A stretch of 64,000 bases of DNA from an uncultured Prevotella sp. (GCA_902464615.1 CABQKA010000006.1:62001-126000), one strand, 5' to 3'. Positions 1 to 8,780 are shown, counted from the first letter of the stretch. Numbers and translations: made by a program. The notes: a model not told the origin generated them from the sequence alone.

Positions 1-888
1 CAGGAAACCGGCAAAACGACGCCACAGCCGGGCGCTGCAGAGCACGATAAGCCCCATGAGCGTATAGGGCAGGAAGCCGGCCAGCACGGTCTGCACGTTG
101 TAGGTCCAGGGGTTGATGTGCGAGGCATAGCTCATCTGCCCCGTGAATCGGAGCACGTTCTCCTCATATATAAGGCGCAGGAAGCGCTCCCCGCCGTGGG
201 GCTCATGGTAGGCGGCCACGTACCACAGGCACAAGGGGACGAAAGCCGCCAGCGCGACGAGGGCCATGCGCCAGCAGACGGGCCAGAAGCGTTGCCCGCG
301 CAGCCAGTAGAAAACCGCCGCGGCGCCGCAAGGCAGCACGACGCCGACCGGCCCCTTGGTGAGCGCTGCGCCCGCCAGACAGAGCACGGCGGCCCAGGGC
401 ACGCCGCGCAGCCCCGCCTCCCACCAGCGGTAGAGCGCGAGCAAGCCCAACACCATCAGGGAAGCCAGCAACATGTCTACGCGACAGGTCATGGCCGCAC
501 GGTGCACCTCCACGCAGGTCAGCGTCAGCAGGGCGGCGAGCATGGCCACCGTCTCGCCGCGCCGGCGGGCAAAGAAGCGGAACACCGCGACTATCATGGC
601 CACGGCGGCGAGCGCGGACGGCAGGCGCGAGGTGAACTCCGTGATGTGCCCCGTCAGGCCCGAAAGCGCGGCCACCAGCCAGTGGAGCAAAGGCGGCTTG
701 AAAGCGATTTCGTCCCCGTTGTTCACGGGAAGAATCCAGTTGCCGTCCTGCAACATGGAAAAGGCGACAATGGCCTCGCGCGGCTCGCCGCGCGTGCTGA
801 AAGGGGCGACACCTAAAAACAACACGACCGAGAGCAGGCAGAGCACAGCCAGCACGAGCGTGGAACGTCGGTAAGATTCGTGGGGCAT
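1..888 (-). CDS. GT39/ArnT-like integral-membrane glycosyltransferase, C-terminus outside window
   Basis: Probably moves a sugar from an undecaprenyl- or dolichyl-phosphate carrier onto lipid A or a protein at the periplasmic face of the inner membrane. The N-terminus begins MPHESYRR, followed by a hydrophobic segment and then GEPREAIVAFSML and FKPPLLHWL. These are the usual first periplasmic-loop signatures of the ArnT/PMT family (acidic residue after the first transmembrane helix). Several more hydrophobic stretches follow. The frame is open for 296 codons up to the window edge, so the C-terminal part is missing. A -7 box lies at 946-953 on the same strand. Family assignment is confident; donor and acceptor are unknown. 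Confidence 0.82.
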   Translation of the reverse strand, partial: MPHESYRRSTLVLAVLCLLSVVLFLGVAPFSTRGEPREAIVAFSMLQDGNWILPVNNGDEIAFKPPLLHWLVAALSGLTGHITEFTSRLPSALAAVAMIVAVFRFFARRRGETVAMLAALLTLTCVEVHRAAMTCRVDMLLASLMVLGLLALYRWWEAGLRGVPWAAVLCLAGAALTKGPVGVVLPCGAAAVFYWLRGQRFWPVCWRMALVALAAFVPLCLWYVAAYHEPHGGERFLRLIYEENVLRFTGQMSYASHINPWTYNVQTVLAGFLPYTLMGLIVLCSARLWRRFAGFL

Positions 889-945
889 TGGCTATCGTTT
901 TGAAGATACAGGCCGGACAGCGGGCGCTGCCGCGACAGGATGCGG

Positions 946-953
946 CAAAGTTA
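946..953 (-). promoter_or_regulatory. Bacteroidota -7 box for the GT39 gene
   Basis: Reads TAACTTTG on the minus strand, matching TAnnTTTG, about 58 bases before the ATG at 888. Confidence 0.5.
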
Positions 954-1039
954 GTGAATATTCGGCAAACAGTCCGGCAGAGCCGGTGAAATGATTCCGG
1001 ATGGTGGACATAGTGTCCTTTTTTTCCGGAATTTATTCG

Positions 1040-1047
1040 TAACTTTG
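1040..1047 (+). promoter_or_regulatory. Bacteroidota -7 box for the GT2 gene
   Basis: TAACTTTG lies 42 bases upstream of the ATG at 1089. Together with the box at 946-953 it makes this a divergent promoter region. Confidence 0.55.
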
Positions 1048-1088
1048 CCCTTCGTAACCTTTTTACGACCAACAGAACTTTCATAGAC

Positions 1089-1925
1089 ATGGAGACCGTT
1101 CCCAAAGTCAGCATCATTACCATAGGGCGCAACAACCGCGAGGGGTATGCCCGCACCATTGCTTCCGTCGAGGCACAGACGTCCCGCGACTACGAGTGGA
1201 TAGTCATCGACGGCGCATCGACCGACGGCAGCGTGGACTTGCTACGCGCCCACGAAGGGTCCATGGCCCGCCTGGTGAGCGAGCCGGACACAGGCATTTT
1301 CAACGCCATGAACAAGGGCATCGCCCTGGCCCGCGGAGAGTACTGCAACTTCATGAATTCCGGCGACACGTTTCACGCGCCGGACGTGCTGGAGCGCGTG
1401 GTCCCGCACCTGCAGGGCAAGGATTTCTACGTGGGACACCAGGTAAGCCCGAACGGGCGGCCCGCCTACTGGCCTGCTCCGCGCGAAGTGCGGGCCTATG
1501 CGCTGGTGAACAAGTGTATGTCGCACCAGTCGTCCTTCATTCGGACAGCCCTGCTCAAAGCACGGCCTTACCGCGAGGATTTCCGCATCCTGTCGGACTG
1601 GGAAGAAATGGTCTACGAGCTTTTGGTACGCAACGCGAGCTACGAGCGCCTGGACTTCGTCGTTTCGGATTTCGACAAGACGGGCATTTCGTCGGACCGC
1701 CGCTATACGGAACTGTACCAAAAGGAATGGCTGCGCGTGCTGCACGAACATTTCCCGCCGCGCATTGTCGCATCGCTGACGGAAAGCTCGAAGTTCCAGC
1801 GCAAAGTGCGCTACGCCCTGGAAAAGGAGAAACCGCTGGAACGGGACTGGAAAATACTGCGGAACGCGCTGAAAATACTGCCCAAAGATTTGTGGGCCAG
1901 CCTGAAGGGCACAAAAAAAGGCTGA
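1089..1925 (+). CDS. Family 2 glycosyltransferase (WcaA/WcaE-like)
   Basis: A 278-residue cytoplasmic GT-A glycosyltransferase. It starts METVPKVSIITIGRN and shows the nucleotide-sugar binding pattern VIDGASTDGS near residues 38-47. The EPDTGIFNAMNKGI segment and a NSGDTF acidic motif follow near residues 90-95. The EPDTG-IFDAMNKG pattern is characteristic of GT2 enzymes in colanic-acid-like and capsular clusters. The length fits the family. It has its own promoter and is convergent with the neighbouring minus-strand glycosyltransferase operon, with only 8 bases between the stops. The sugar specificity cannot be read. Confidence 0.88.
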   Translation: METVPKVSIITIGRNNREGYARTIASVEAQTSRDYEWIVIDGASTDGSVDLLRAHEGSMARLVSEPDTGIFNAMNKGIALARGEYCNFMNSGDTFHAPDVLERVVPHLQGKDFYVGHQVSPNGRPAYWPAPREVRAYALVNKCMSHQSSFIRTALLKARPYREDFRILSDWEEMVYELLVRNASYERLDFVVSDFDKTGISSDRRYTELYQKEWLRVLHEHFPPRIVASLTESSKFQRKVRYALEKEKPLERDWKILRNALKILPKDLWASLKGTKKG

Positions 1926-1933
1926 GCCAGAGC

Positions 1934-2815
1934 TCAGCCTGAGAGGGCTTGCCGCAAGCGGCGAAGCAGGTCGGGCGAAGCGGCGGAGAACTTGCGGGCG
2001 AAACAGGCGGGCGAGCGCAGCAACGCTTCGAAATCGCCGTCGCGCCAGACGTAGGGATGCCCGCGCTCCCAGTCGATGAGACGCATGCTGCCGCGGTTGG
2101 GGTCGTCCCTGTCGTAGACGCTGTCGCGGAAGGGGGACTCCCATACCAAAGTGGGCAAGAAGATTTCGTCAGGTGCCAACGTCATGCGAAACCGCCGCAT
2201 GACGTTTTCTTTCTCCCGGATCAGATAGTCGCAACAAGGCTGCGTGAGGCTGGCCCAGTTATACCCTTTCTGGAAATCGTAGTCCCACGGCCGGCGGAAA
2301 CGGAACGCTTTCTGCAAAGCCAGGCAGACGTTGCGCACGGGGGCGGCCAGTGCGTGGGCCAAAGTGCCCTTGTCGCGCAGATGGCGGGTGAACAGATAAT
2401 AGCGGCTTACCCTTCGCTCCAGGTCGCGGCGGTGGTCGGGCGAGGTCCAATAGCCGACGAACTCCGCGCCGGCATGGCTGTCGAAGAAAGCATGGATGGC
2501 GTCCTGCGTCTTGAGTGGCAGGTCTACGCCCGAAAGCAGGTGGCAATAAGCGTATGGGCCCCGCGCGGCGGCGGCCTCCAGCAGGCGGTACTCCACCGCT
2601 ACCTGGCTCAGATCGCCCCAGCAGACGGCCAGTGGTTTGTCCAGCAGGACGTAGCCGGCACGAGCGGGGCGCCAGGCAGAGAAGCGGGCACGCAAGGCCT
2701 TGGCCCGGCGGTCAATGTGCAGGTAAATGTCGTTGCGGGAATCGTCGAGCAACTCGAGAAGCAATGCCAGCACCTCCGGCTCGTTATGGGCCATGATGAG
2801 AAAAGCGTGCTTCAT
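1934..2815 (-). CDS. GT14 core-2/I-branching-type glycosyltransferase
   Basis: Begins MKHAFLIMAHNEPEV, the typical start of bacterial Branch-domain (PF02485) proteins. It continues with the DIYLHIDRRAK strand and a HLLSGVDLPLK motif, then a C-terminal ETFLPTL-like segment (EIFLPTLVWES). The family adds beta-linked GlcNAc or xylose; the acceptor here is unknown. The ATG at 2815 is preferred over one nine bases upstream because it overlaps the previous stop as ATGA, suggesting translational coupling. It is the last gene of the five-gene operon running from 6891. Confidence 0.85.
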   Translation of the reverse strand: MKHAFLIMAHNEPEVLALLLELLDDSRNDIYLHIDRRAKALRARFSAWRPARAGYVLLDKPLAVCWGDLSQVAVEYRLLEAAAARGPYAYCHLLSGVDLPLKTQDAIHAFFDSHAGAEFVGYWTSPDHRRDLERRVSRYYLFTRHLRDKGTLAHALAAPVRNVCLALQKAFRFRRPWDYDFQKGYNWASLTQPCCDYLIREKENVMRRFRMTLAPDEIFLPTLVWESPFRDSVYDRDDPNRGSMRLIDWERGHPYVWRDGDFEALLRSPACFARKFSAASPDLLRRLRQALSG

Positions 2816-3720
2816 TGCTGGCATAACTTCCGGAACATGCGGGCCATAGTGTCGTCGGGAACAACATAACCGTCCGTCGCCAGACGGTCACGGGACGCCG
2901 CGCCGACCACACGGCTGTATTCGTCCTCAAGCAGGCCTTGTTTCCACAAAGCATAGAAATACCGCCAGTGGCGCCCGCCGTGACGGCCCTGGTGTTGCTC
3001 CAGCTGTTTCCCTCCGTTAATCATCTTGGCCATAAACTGGGCCTTGCTCCGTATATTATAATGATAGACCACGATATCGGAAGGCGCCGTGCGCTGGGGA
3101 AACATCAGGACTTTGTGGTTACCCATGGAAATCTGCAGGTAACCGGCCGCGCGGTGGGCGACTTTCTTGCCCTGCCGGCTGAAAATAGAATAGCGCGACA
3201 GACCATAGGCCTCAGGGTCCTCGACGGGCATGGCGCAGCTGTCCCACGCGGTCCAAGGGCGCGACTCGTCGGGACAGACGTTGCGGACAGTGCAGTTGAG
3301 GACATTGGCCGGGGTGGCGCACATGGCATCCTTCAAGTTGCCGGTCGGCGCATACCAGAACTCGTCCGCATCCGCATTGATGACCCAGTCGGCGCCATAG
3401 CGGGTCTTGGCCCGCCATATCATACGGTCCACCCAAACCTTTTGCGCATAGTCTGTCGCAGGCTCGCGGATGATTTCCAGTATCCAGCCCTGCTCGGCAT
3501 AACGGCGTAGAATTTCGGGAGTACGGTCAGTGGAATTGTTGTCTGTCACGATAAAGGCGTCCACACCCATCGCCTTGTGGAAAATAAGGTTCTGCTCCAG
3601 CAGCTCTTCTTCATTTTTCACCAGGAGCGTCATGATGAGCCTGGGGCGTGGCGTGCGACGCAGAGAGCGCGGCAACGCCGCTACGGCGCGTAACAGTTTT
3701 ACGGACATCGGGGGATTCAT
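2812..3720 (-). CDS. Glycosyltransferase family 2 variant (Glyco_tranf_2_4 type)
   Basis: A 302-residue protein. After a basic N-terminus it has LIMTLLVKNEEELLEQN, then VTDNNSTDRTPEIL and a VINADADEFW metal-binding motif. This pattern is typical of the PF13704 group of GT2-like transferases. The GT-A fold would use an NDP-sugar in the cytoplasm. It overlaps the upstream fucosyltransferase by four bases and the downstream GT14 gene by four bases (ATGA type), so it is tightly coupled in the glycan operon. The transferred sugar is unknown. Confidence 0.82.
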   Translation of the reverse strand: MNPPMSVKLLRAVAALPRSLRRTPRPRLIMTLLVKNEEELLEQNLIFHKAMGVDAFIVTDNNSTDRTPEILRRYAEQGWILEIIREPATDYAQKVWVDRMIWRAKTRYGADWVINADADEFWYAPTGNLKDAMCATPANVLNCTVRNVCPDESRPWTAWDSCAMPVEDPEAYGLSRYSIFSRQGKKVAHRAAGYLQISMGNHKVLMFPQRTAPSDIVVYHYNIRSKAQFMAKMINGGKQLEQHQGRHGGRHWRYFYALWKQGLLEDEYSRVVGAASRDRLATDGYVVPDDTMARMFRKLCQQ

Positions 3721-4586
3721 GGCTGAACAGGATTATCGGGAATTGTCACGGGAATAAGCAGCCAGTCGGCCGGACAGATATAAGGCTGTTCGGACACGGT
3801 CGACCACCGCGCCGGAGCGACGACCACTTTCCCCGGATTAGGGTCGAGCCACGCTCCCCACCAGGAGAACGTGCTGTTACAGATGATGTGATGACGGCAA
3901 CGGCTCATGAGCATCATGTCCTGCCAGCTGTCGGCACCGTGATTCCAGTTGATGAACACGGCATTCTCGAGCGGCAGATGCTCGGCAGCCCAGGCGATGT
4001 CGTCAGAGAATACATAATAATGCGGAGTAGCGACGCGCTTGCGCAAAGCCGCCACCGCGTCGCGGAAATAGTCCAACGAGCAAATGCAACCGGTCGTCCG
4101 CCAAGTGCCGGGGTTCAGATAGTCGCCGCGCCTCACATGGAGCGAAACAGCTGAGGCATCGGCCGCAATAGTAGCTGCCATCTGCCGCGTCCGCCCGCTG
4201 GCCTTGCTCTCGTCAAAGGTAAAGGCGCGCCGCACCTCGTCGGCGATGCCGGCGAAATAACGTTCGCTCTGATAGAAGCCCTTAAAGTAGATCAGCGGCC
4301 AGACGCGGCGGCGCTCAAATGCCCGCAACGTCGTAAGGTCCTGCTTGCGCTCCAGAATAGTCTTGAAGAAAAGGAACTCAACGGCTTTCTTCGCCGCCTG
4401 ATTCATACAGAACTCGTCCTCGGGCAAATCAAAGATGCGATGCAGCTCGTATCCGTTGTGGACGCGGTAATGCACCATGTCCGAGAGGTCAATGCGCGTC
4501 GCGGGGAAACGGTGCTTCATCTGCATGTAAAAGGCGTAGATAAACATCTGATTCCCCAAGCCGCCGGTCATCTTAATCAGTCTCAT
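3717..4586 (-). CDS. GT11 alpha-1,2-fucosyltransferase
   Basis: A 289-residue GDP-fucose-dependent transferase of the FutC/WbsJ type. Diagnostic segments are GGLGNQMF (residues 8-15), the HVRRGDY motif (150-156) that binds GDP-fucose, FSDD (193-196) and NSTFSWWGAWL (237-247). All GT11 hallmarks are intact. It overlaps the upstream GT2-kinase gene by 14 bases and the downstream gene by 4. In this operon it probably caps a surface glycan with fucose. Some GT11 enzymes transfer other deoxysugars, so strict fucose specificity is inferred. Confidence 0.93.
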   Translation of the reverse strand: MRLIKMTGGLGNQMFIYAFYMQMKHRFPATRIDLSDMVHYRVHNGYELHRIFDLPEDEFCMNQAAKKAVEFLFFKTILERKQDLTTLRAFERRRVWPLIYFKGFYQSERYFAGIADEVRRAFTFDESKASGRTRQMAATIAADASAVSLHVRRGDYLNPGTWRTTGCICSLDYFRDAVAALRKRVATPHYYVFSDDIAWAAEHLPLENAVFINWNHGADSWQDMMLMSRCRHHIICNSTFSWWGAWLDPNPGKVVVAPARWSTVSEQPYICPADWLLIPVTIPDNPVQP

Positions 4587-6081
4587 TCCGTGCTATGCTA
4601 TATTGGGTCATGAAGTGTAAACAGGTCTCCGGGTCGAATCCGCGCGCCGCGGCATACTCTTCCGCCATGACGGCAAGCATTTCGGGTGTGGCCGGCAAGC
4701 GTTCAAAGTTTTTGCAGCCCGCTTCCATTCCCACATGGCCGAAGCGGATGCGGTTCAGGTCTATCACTTCCACGCGCACGCCCTCTTCTCCGGGGCAGAA
4801 CAGAATATTGCCGCGCGAGTAGTCCTTATGCAGCAGGCCGTTCTCGTGCATCCGCGCTGTCGTCCGCGCTATGGCGCGGAGGATTTGTTCCCGCTCCGCG
4901 AAACTGCGTCTGGACAAATCCGCATAGGTGTACGGACACTCCGATTTCATACAAATATAATAGCTCCGGCCGAAGAGCAGTGCATTGCGCTCCGTATAAT
5001 AAGCCACCGGGCGCGGGGTTCCGATGCCCAGCCGCAGCAGCCGGAAAGCATACTCATAGGAGCGCTGCGCCTTCGACGCCCGCAGCAGGCCGTAAGCCAG
5101 GCGGTTCACAAGATTGGGGATGCGGAAAGACTTCACCACGACCTCTTGTCCCTTGAAGTTCATGGCGTGCAGTTCGTTCCGCCCCTTGTGCAGGACGGTC
5201 CCCTCGTGGGGAAAGCGGCAGGGCATCGTAGCCACGAAGCCGCGCCACGCGGGGTCGGAAAAAGCCTCGTCCACGACCACGCGCCGCGGATGCGTCAGGC
5301 GGTGAAGGCGGTTGAGCAAGCGCGACCAACTGCGGTGATAGTGCAACGGCCCGCCCAGTTCCCGCTCAAAGAACTCCGGATGCTTCCGGTTGAGATAGTC
5401 CACGACGTGGCGCTTCATCTGCCGGTCCGAAGTCCGTTTCGACCCCGCCCGGATGCGATAGTGCAGCGCCACGTAGGGCAGGCGGCTCACTTCCCCGCCG
5501 TCTTTCAGCATGGCTATCCAGAACTCCCAATCCTCGCGGGCCACTATGTCTTCGCTGTATCCCCCTATCCGTTCCCAGTCTGCCTTACGGTACATGGCAC
5601 AAGTGTCCATGATATTTTTCCGGGCCAGCAGGTGCAGGGAGAAGGACGGCAGATGCCATTCCCCCTGGCGGCCGTCGAAAAACTCAGCCCGCGGCGCCAC
5701 GGCCTTCACCTCCGGGTGGGCCTCCAGCAAGGCAGCGGCGTCGCGCACGAAGCCCGGTTCTATGAGGTTGTCCGCGTCTACGGGCAGGATGTAAGTCCCC
5801 GATGCCGCGGCGACGGCGCGGTTGCGCGCCGCGCTGACGCCGGCATTTTCCTGGTGGATTACGCGCACCCTGCGGTCGCGGGCGGCATATTCCTCCGCCA
5901 CACGCAAAGAGCCGTCGGCCGAGCCGTCGTCTACGACGATCACCTCCAACGCCCCGTAGTCCGAAGCGAGTATCGAGTCCAGAGTCTCTCCCAAGAAGCG
6001 CTCCATATTATATACGGGAACGATGACGGAGACAAGGGGGCATGAAGAAAGGTGCGCTGTCATGTGATGTAAAGCTGGCAT
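4573..6081 (-). CDS. GT2 glycosyltransferase fused to a Kdo/WaaP-type kinase
   Basis: A 502-residue two-domain protein. Residues 16-250 are a GT-A glycosyltransferase with VSVIVPVYN (18-25), VVDDGSADGS (49-58) and a VDADN acidic motif (101-105). Residues about 290-495 are a protein-kinase-fold lipopolysaccharide kinase: VVVK lysine at 317, catalytic loop HKDYSRGN (418-425) and metal-binding DLN (441-443). Such kinases phosphorylate Kdo or heptose of the LPS inner core, so the protein probably couples sugar addition to core phosphorylation. A second possible ATG is at 6063. It lies 75 bases downstream of the first operon gene. The domain calls are firm; substrates are inferred. Confidence 0.85.
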   Translation of the reverse strand: MPALHHMTAHLSSCPLVSVIVPVYNMERFLGETLDSILASDYGALEVIVVDDGSADGSLRVAEEYAARDRRVRVIHQENAGVSAARNRAVAAASGTYILPVDADNLIEPGFVRDAAALLEAHPEVKAVAPRAEFFDGRQGEWHLPSFSLHLLARKNIMDTCAMYRKADWERIGGYSEDIVAREDWEFWIAMLKDGGEVSRLPYVALHYRIRAGSKRTSDRQMKRHVVDYLNRKHPEFFERELGGPLHYHRSWSRLLNRLHRLTHPRRVVVDEAFSDPAWRGFVATMPCRFPHEGTVLHKGRNELHAMNFKGQEVVVKSFRIPNLVNRLAYGLLRASKAQRSYEYAFRLLRLGIGTPRPVAYYTERNALLFGRSYYICMKSECPYTYADLSRRSFAEREQILRAIARTTARMHENGLLHKDYSRGNILFCPGEEGVRVEVIDLNRIRFGHVGMEAGCKNFERLPATPEMLAVMAEEYAAARGFDPETCLHFMTQYSIARNETD

Positions 6082-6156
6082 GGCGTAAAGTTTCCTTCCT
6101 GTCGCGGGAGCGTTGCGTTCCCGCTCCGGTCCGGCAGTCTGTCCTGCCGCCGCGGT

Positions 6157-6891
6157 TCAGATTTTGTCAAGCCCGCGGGTGTATTTCAGCCAATAATATT
6201 TCAAGGGATTCTTGTGTTTCAACTGTTTCCACGGGCGGCTCTGGTGCGGGCGGTGGACGACGGGCAGCCCTGCGAAGAGGTAGTTCGTCAGTCCTGCCGC
6301 GAGTGCCTCGTGCGATATGGTCACGTCGAACCAATGCTTGCTGTCGTCCAGCCGGTCGAAGTCCACCCGGCGCATCAGTTCCGGCGTCAGCAACGAGCAG
6401 CAGAAGCTGCAGTGTCTGCGCGTCGGGGCGGTCTGCCCCTCCATTCCGCGGGCGTACTCGTAGGGGTAATTGATCCGCTCCTCCTCGTCCACGGTGACTG
6501 CCGCGGCAATGCCGCAGTCGGGCCGCGCGGCCGCGCCGTCGTAAAGGCGCTGGAGCGTGTCGGGACGCACGGTGACGTCGCTCTCCACGATGCAGACGGC
6601 GTCGCCCGCCTCCAAGGCTTCCCGGCGGACGCGCCGCAGGACGAACAGGTAGTTGGGCGAGGGATGGTCCGTCAGGTCGGCCACGTTGACCAGCGTGAAA
6701 CCGAGTTCCCGCGCAGCCGCTTCGAGCCGGCGCGTGTTTTCCGGCGTGCTGTTGTCGTTGAACACCGTGTACGTATGGTCCACACGCAGGTCCGAGGCCA
6801 GCACGGCGCGTACCGTCTCGAGCGTGGCTTCAATGGCGTCCTTCACAGGTGTGATGATCTGGAGACGCCCAATGTCGTGTTGCAGTTTCAT
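6157..6891 (-). CDS. GT2-like glycosyltransferase, first gene of the glycan operon
   Basis: A 244-residue protein beginning MKLQHDIGRLQIITPVKD. It has a FNDNSTPENT segment where GT2 enzymes carry the nucleotide-binding acidic residues, and CIVESDVTVRP as a DxD-like motif. The frame stays open upstream, but a good -7 box at 6895-6902 ends just before the ATG at 6891. The longer upstream reading is therefore unlikely to be translated. Four further glycosyltransferase genes follow on the same strand. The sugar is unknown. Confidence 0.8.
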   Translation of the reverse strand: MKLQHDIGRLQIITPVKDAIEATLETVRAVLASDLRVDHTYTVFNDNSTPENTRRLEAAARELGFTLVNVADLTDHPSPNYLFVLRRVRREALEAGDAVCIVESDVTVRPDTLQRLYDGAAARPDCGIAAAVTVDEEERINYPYEYARGMEGQTAPTRRHCSFCCSLLTPELMRRVDFDRLDDSKHWFDVTISHEALAAGLTNYLFAGLPVVHRPHQSRPWKQLKHKNPLKYYWLKYTRGLDKI

Positions 6892-6894
6892 GAA

Positions 6895-6902
6895 GCAAAG
6901 AT
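6895..6902 (-). promoter_or_regulatory. -7 box of the five-gene glycosyltransferase operon
   Basis: TATCTTTG on the minus strand ends four bases before the ATG at 6891, so the transcript would have almost no 5' leader. Confidence 0.5.
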
Positions 6903-7019
6903 ACATTAAATATACGACACTTCCGCCCCGGCCGTCCGGCCTTTTTACGCCATGACGGAAAAAATGGCGGTGCCCACGGGAAAAGTCCCGCGGGCACCGC
7001 TTTCCGTTCCCGTCCGGCG

Positions 7020-8435
7020 TCAGTGTTTCCAGCCGGCCGCTTCCGCGATACGGAGCGGTATTTGCGTATTGTCCAGTTTGGCGGCGAATTTCTCCGCGCC
7101 TGCGCCGATGGCATAGAGAGGTACGTAGCCGTTGCTGTGCTCGCCGCTCTGCCAGCCCACGAGGGCGGCCTCTGCCATGACGTCGCGGGCCGTGTTGGCC
7201 AACTTGGAGAGGCTGGCGTAGTGGCCCTTCACGTCGCCGCCCTTTCCTTCGGCCTGGCTGTCGAAGGCGGCTTTCAGGCGGGCCGTCTGCCGTTCGGTCA
7301 GTTTCACCTTTTCCCAGAATCCCCAATTGGCCTGCAGGTCGCGCTGCACGGTTTCCCATGTGAAGTTCTGGCTGTCCGCGCGGCGAAGCTCCGTCAGATG
7401 GCGCGTATATTCCTCGGCGCTCATCTTCTGGCAGCCGAGCAGCTCGGTGTGCAGTTCATACGGGCCGCGGCCCAGGGCGATGCCCCCGGTCTCGTGGTCG
7501 GCGGTGATGACGATAAGCGTCTCGTCCGGGTGCTGCCGGTAAAATTCATAAGCCACGCGCACGGCGTTGTCCAGGTCGGTCACTTCGTGGAATACCGCCG
7601 CGGCGTCGTTCGAGTGGCAGGCCCAGTCCACCTTGCCGCCCTCCACCATCAGGAAGAAGCCGTCCTTCCCGGCTGCCGTGAGCTGGCTGATTCCTGCGCG
7701 GGTGATATCCTGCAACGTCAGGTCGCCCGCCGTGCGGTCTATGGCATAGGGCACGGCCGTGCGGTCGCGGCGGCTGGCCTCTTCGGGCTGCAGGAGGACC
7801 ACTCTCCCGGCGCCCTTTGCCTTCTCGACATATTCCGGATAACCGCGGACGACGGTGTATCCCGCACGGGCGCACTGCTCATAGAGCGTGCCCGCCTGCG
7901 CGCTGTCTGGCCCCACGGGCTTGAGGAAATCGGACCCGGCAAAGAAGTCGTAGCCCGAGCGGACCATCTGCTGGCCTATCTCGTAGTACATGCCGCGGTC
8001 GGGCACATGCGCGTAGAAGGCGGCCGGAGTGGCGTGGTCCACGGACACGCTCGTCGAGACGCCGACGGCCGCGCCCGCCGCCTTGGCCCATTCGGCCACA
8101 CTCGCCACGCTGGTCTTCCCGTCGGCCAGCATGCCGAGCGTGCCGTTCTTCGTTTTCTTTCCGGTGGCCAATGCCGTCCCCGCCGCGGCCGAATCGGTCA
8201 CGCCGTTCGTGGCCGAGAATGTTGTCACGATGCCTACGGCCGGAAACTGGGTGAAACAGAGGGGCACGGTGCCGATGCGGCCTTCCAGGGCAGCCAGGTA
8301 GGTTTCTGTCCCGTTCACCTGGTTCACGCCCATACCGTCGCCGATGAAGTAAAACACGTACTTGGCACGGCCCGCAGCCAGTGCCATGGCGGCTATCCAC
8401 ACAACGGCCGCCAAAGTGAGAAATCTCTTCTTCAT
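7020..8435 (-). CDS. Secreted alkaline phosphatase (PhoA-type)
   Basis: A 471-residue phosphomonoesterase with an N-terminal signal peptide (MKKRFLTLAAVVWIAAMALAAG). It has YFIGDGMG with the metal-binding Asp and TDSAAAGTALATG with the nucleophilic Ser. TADHETGG and the C-terminal GEHSNGYVPLYAIG carry zinc-binding His residues. The length and order match bacterial alkaline phosphatases working in the periplasm or on the surface. The ATG at 8435 is chosen because the signal peptide starts there; a 21-codon upstream extension covers the promoter. It is a single-gene unit. Confidence 0.94.
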   Translation of the reverse strand: MKKRFLTLAAVVWIAAMALAAGRAKYVFYFIGDGMGVNQVNGTETYLAALEGRIGTVPLCFTQFPAVGIVTTFSATNGVTDSAAAGTALATGKKTKNGTLGMLADGKTSVASVAEWAKAAGAAVGVSTSVSVDHATPAAFYAHVPDRGMYYEIGQQMVRSGYDFFAGSDFLKPVGPDSAQAGTLYEQCARAGYTVVRGYPEYVEKAKGAGRVVLLQPEEASRRDRTAVPYAIDRTAGDLTLQDITRAGISQLTAAGKDGFFLMVEGGKVDWACHSNDAAAVFHEVTDLDNAVRVAYEFYRQHPDETLIVITADHETGGIALGRGPYELHTELLGCQKMSAEEYTRHLTELRRADSQNFTWETVQRDLQANWGFWEKVKLTERQTARLKAAFDSQAEGKGGDVKGHYASLSKLANTARDVMAEAALVGWQSGEHSNGYVPLYAIGAGAEKFAAKLDNTQIPLRIAEAAGWKH

Positions 8436-8459
8436 ATAAAAAGGATTAACTTTCGGCTG

Positions 8460-8467
8460 CAAAATTA
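8460..8467 (-). promoter_or_regulatory. -7 box of the alkaline phosphatase gene
   Basis: TAATTTTG on the minus strand, 24 bases before the ATG at 8435. Confidence 0.5.
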
Positions 8468-8519
8468 AGTAAAACGCCTGAAGTCCCCGCCGCGACAAAC
8501 ATTATATTTTTATGAACGG

Positions 8520-8650
8520 CACTACGGCCCTTAGCCCCGTTGCCACGGCCCTTGGCCCGGCCGCCACAAGCCTTAGCCCCGTTGCCACGGCCCTTAGCCC
8601 GGCCACCACAAGCCTTAGCCCCGTTGCCGCGACCCTTGGCCCGGCCGGCC
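8520..8650. repeat. Tandem 21-bp repeat with 42-bp higher-order unit
   Basis: About six units alternate between two forms: one with CCTTAGCCCCGTT and one with GGCCCTTAGCCCGGCC or GGCCCTTGGCCCGGCC. Every other unit is nearly identical, giving a 42-bp super-period. It lies between the alkaline phosphatase and enolase promoters. Its core matches the dispersed GGCCTTAGCCCCGT element at 22.7, 31.4 and 40.5 kb. Open frames across it encode Gly/Ala/Arg-rich repeats with no credible start and are treated as noncoding. The rest of 8436-8780 holds only the two promoters. Confidence 0.8.
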
Positions 8651-8727
8651 ATCACCTGTATTGGGTATTTTCGCAAGGAAGGCGGCAGAAGGGCGGCGGG
8701 CAGGGCCGCCAACCGCAGCCGATTGCG

Positions 8728-8735
8728 TATCTTTG
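8728..8735 (+). promoter_or_regulatory. -7 box of enolase
   Basis: TATCTTTG, 46 bases before the ATG at 8781. Confidence 0.5.
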
Positions 8736-8780
8736 CCATACCGGACACAAACATTGCCCGGCCCGTAAAACTTCTGAACT

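Noticed and set aside
203..1159. Long minus-strand open frame across the GT39 gene region
   Set aside because: A shadow frame rich in Arg/Ala. The GT39 motifs are in another frame starting at 888.
6892..7359. N-terminal extension of the first glycosyltransferase
   Set aside because: It overlaps the alkaline phosphatase gene and the -7 box, and has low-complexity composition.
8446..8754. Minus-strand Gly/Ala/Arg repeat protein
   Set aside because: Encoded by the 21-bp tandem repeat; no ribosome-binding or start context, and the same repeat is noncoding elsewhere.
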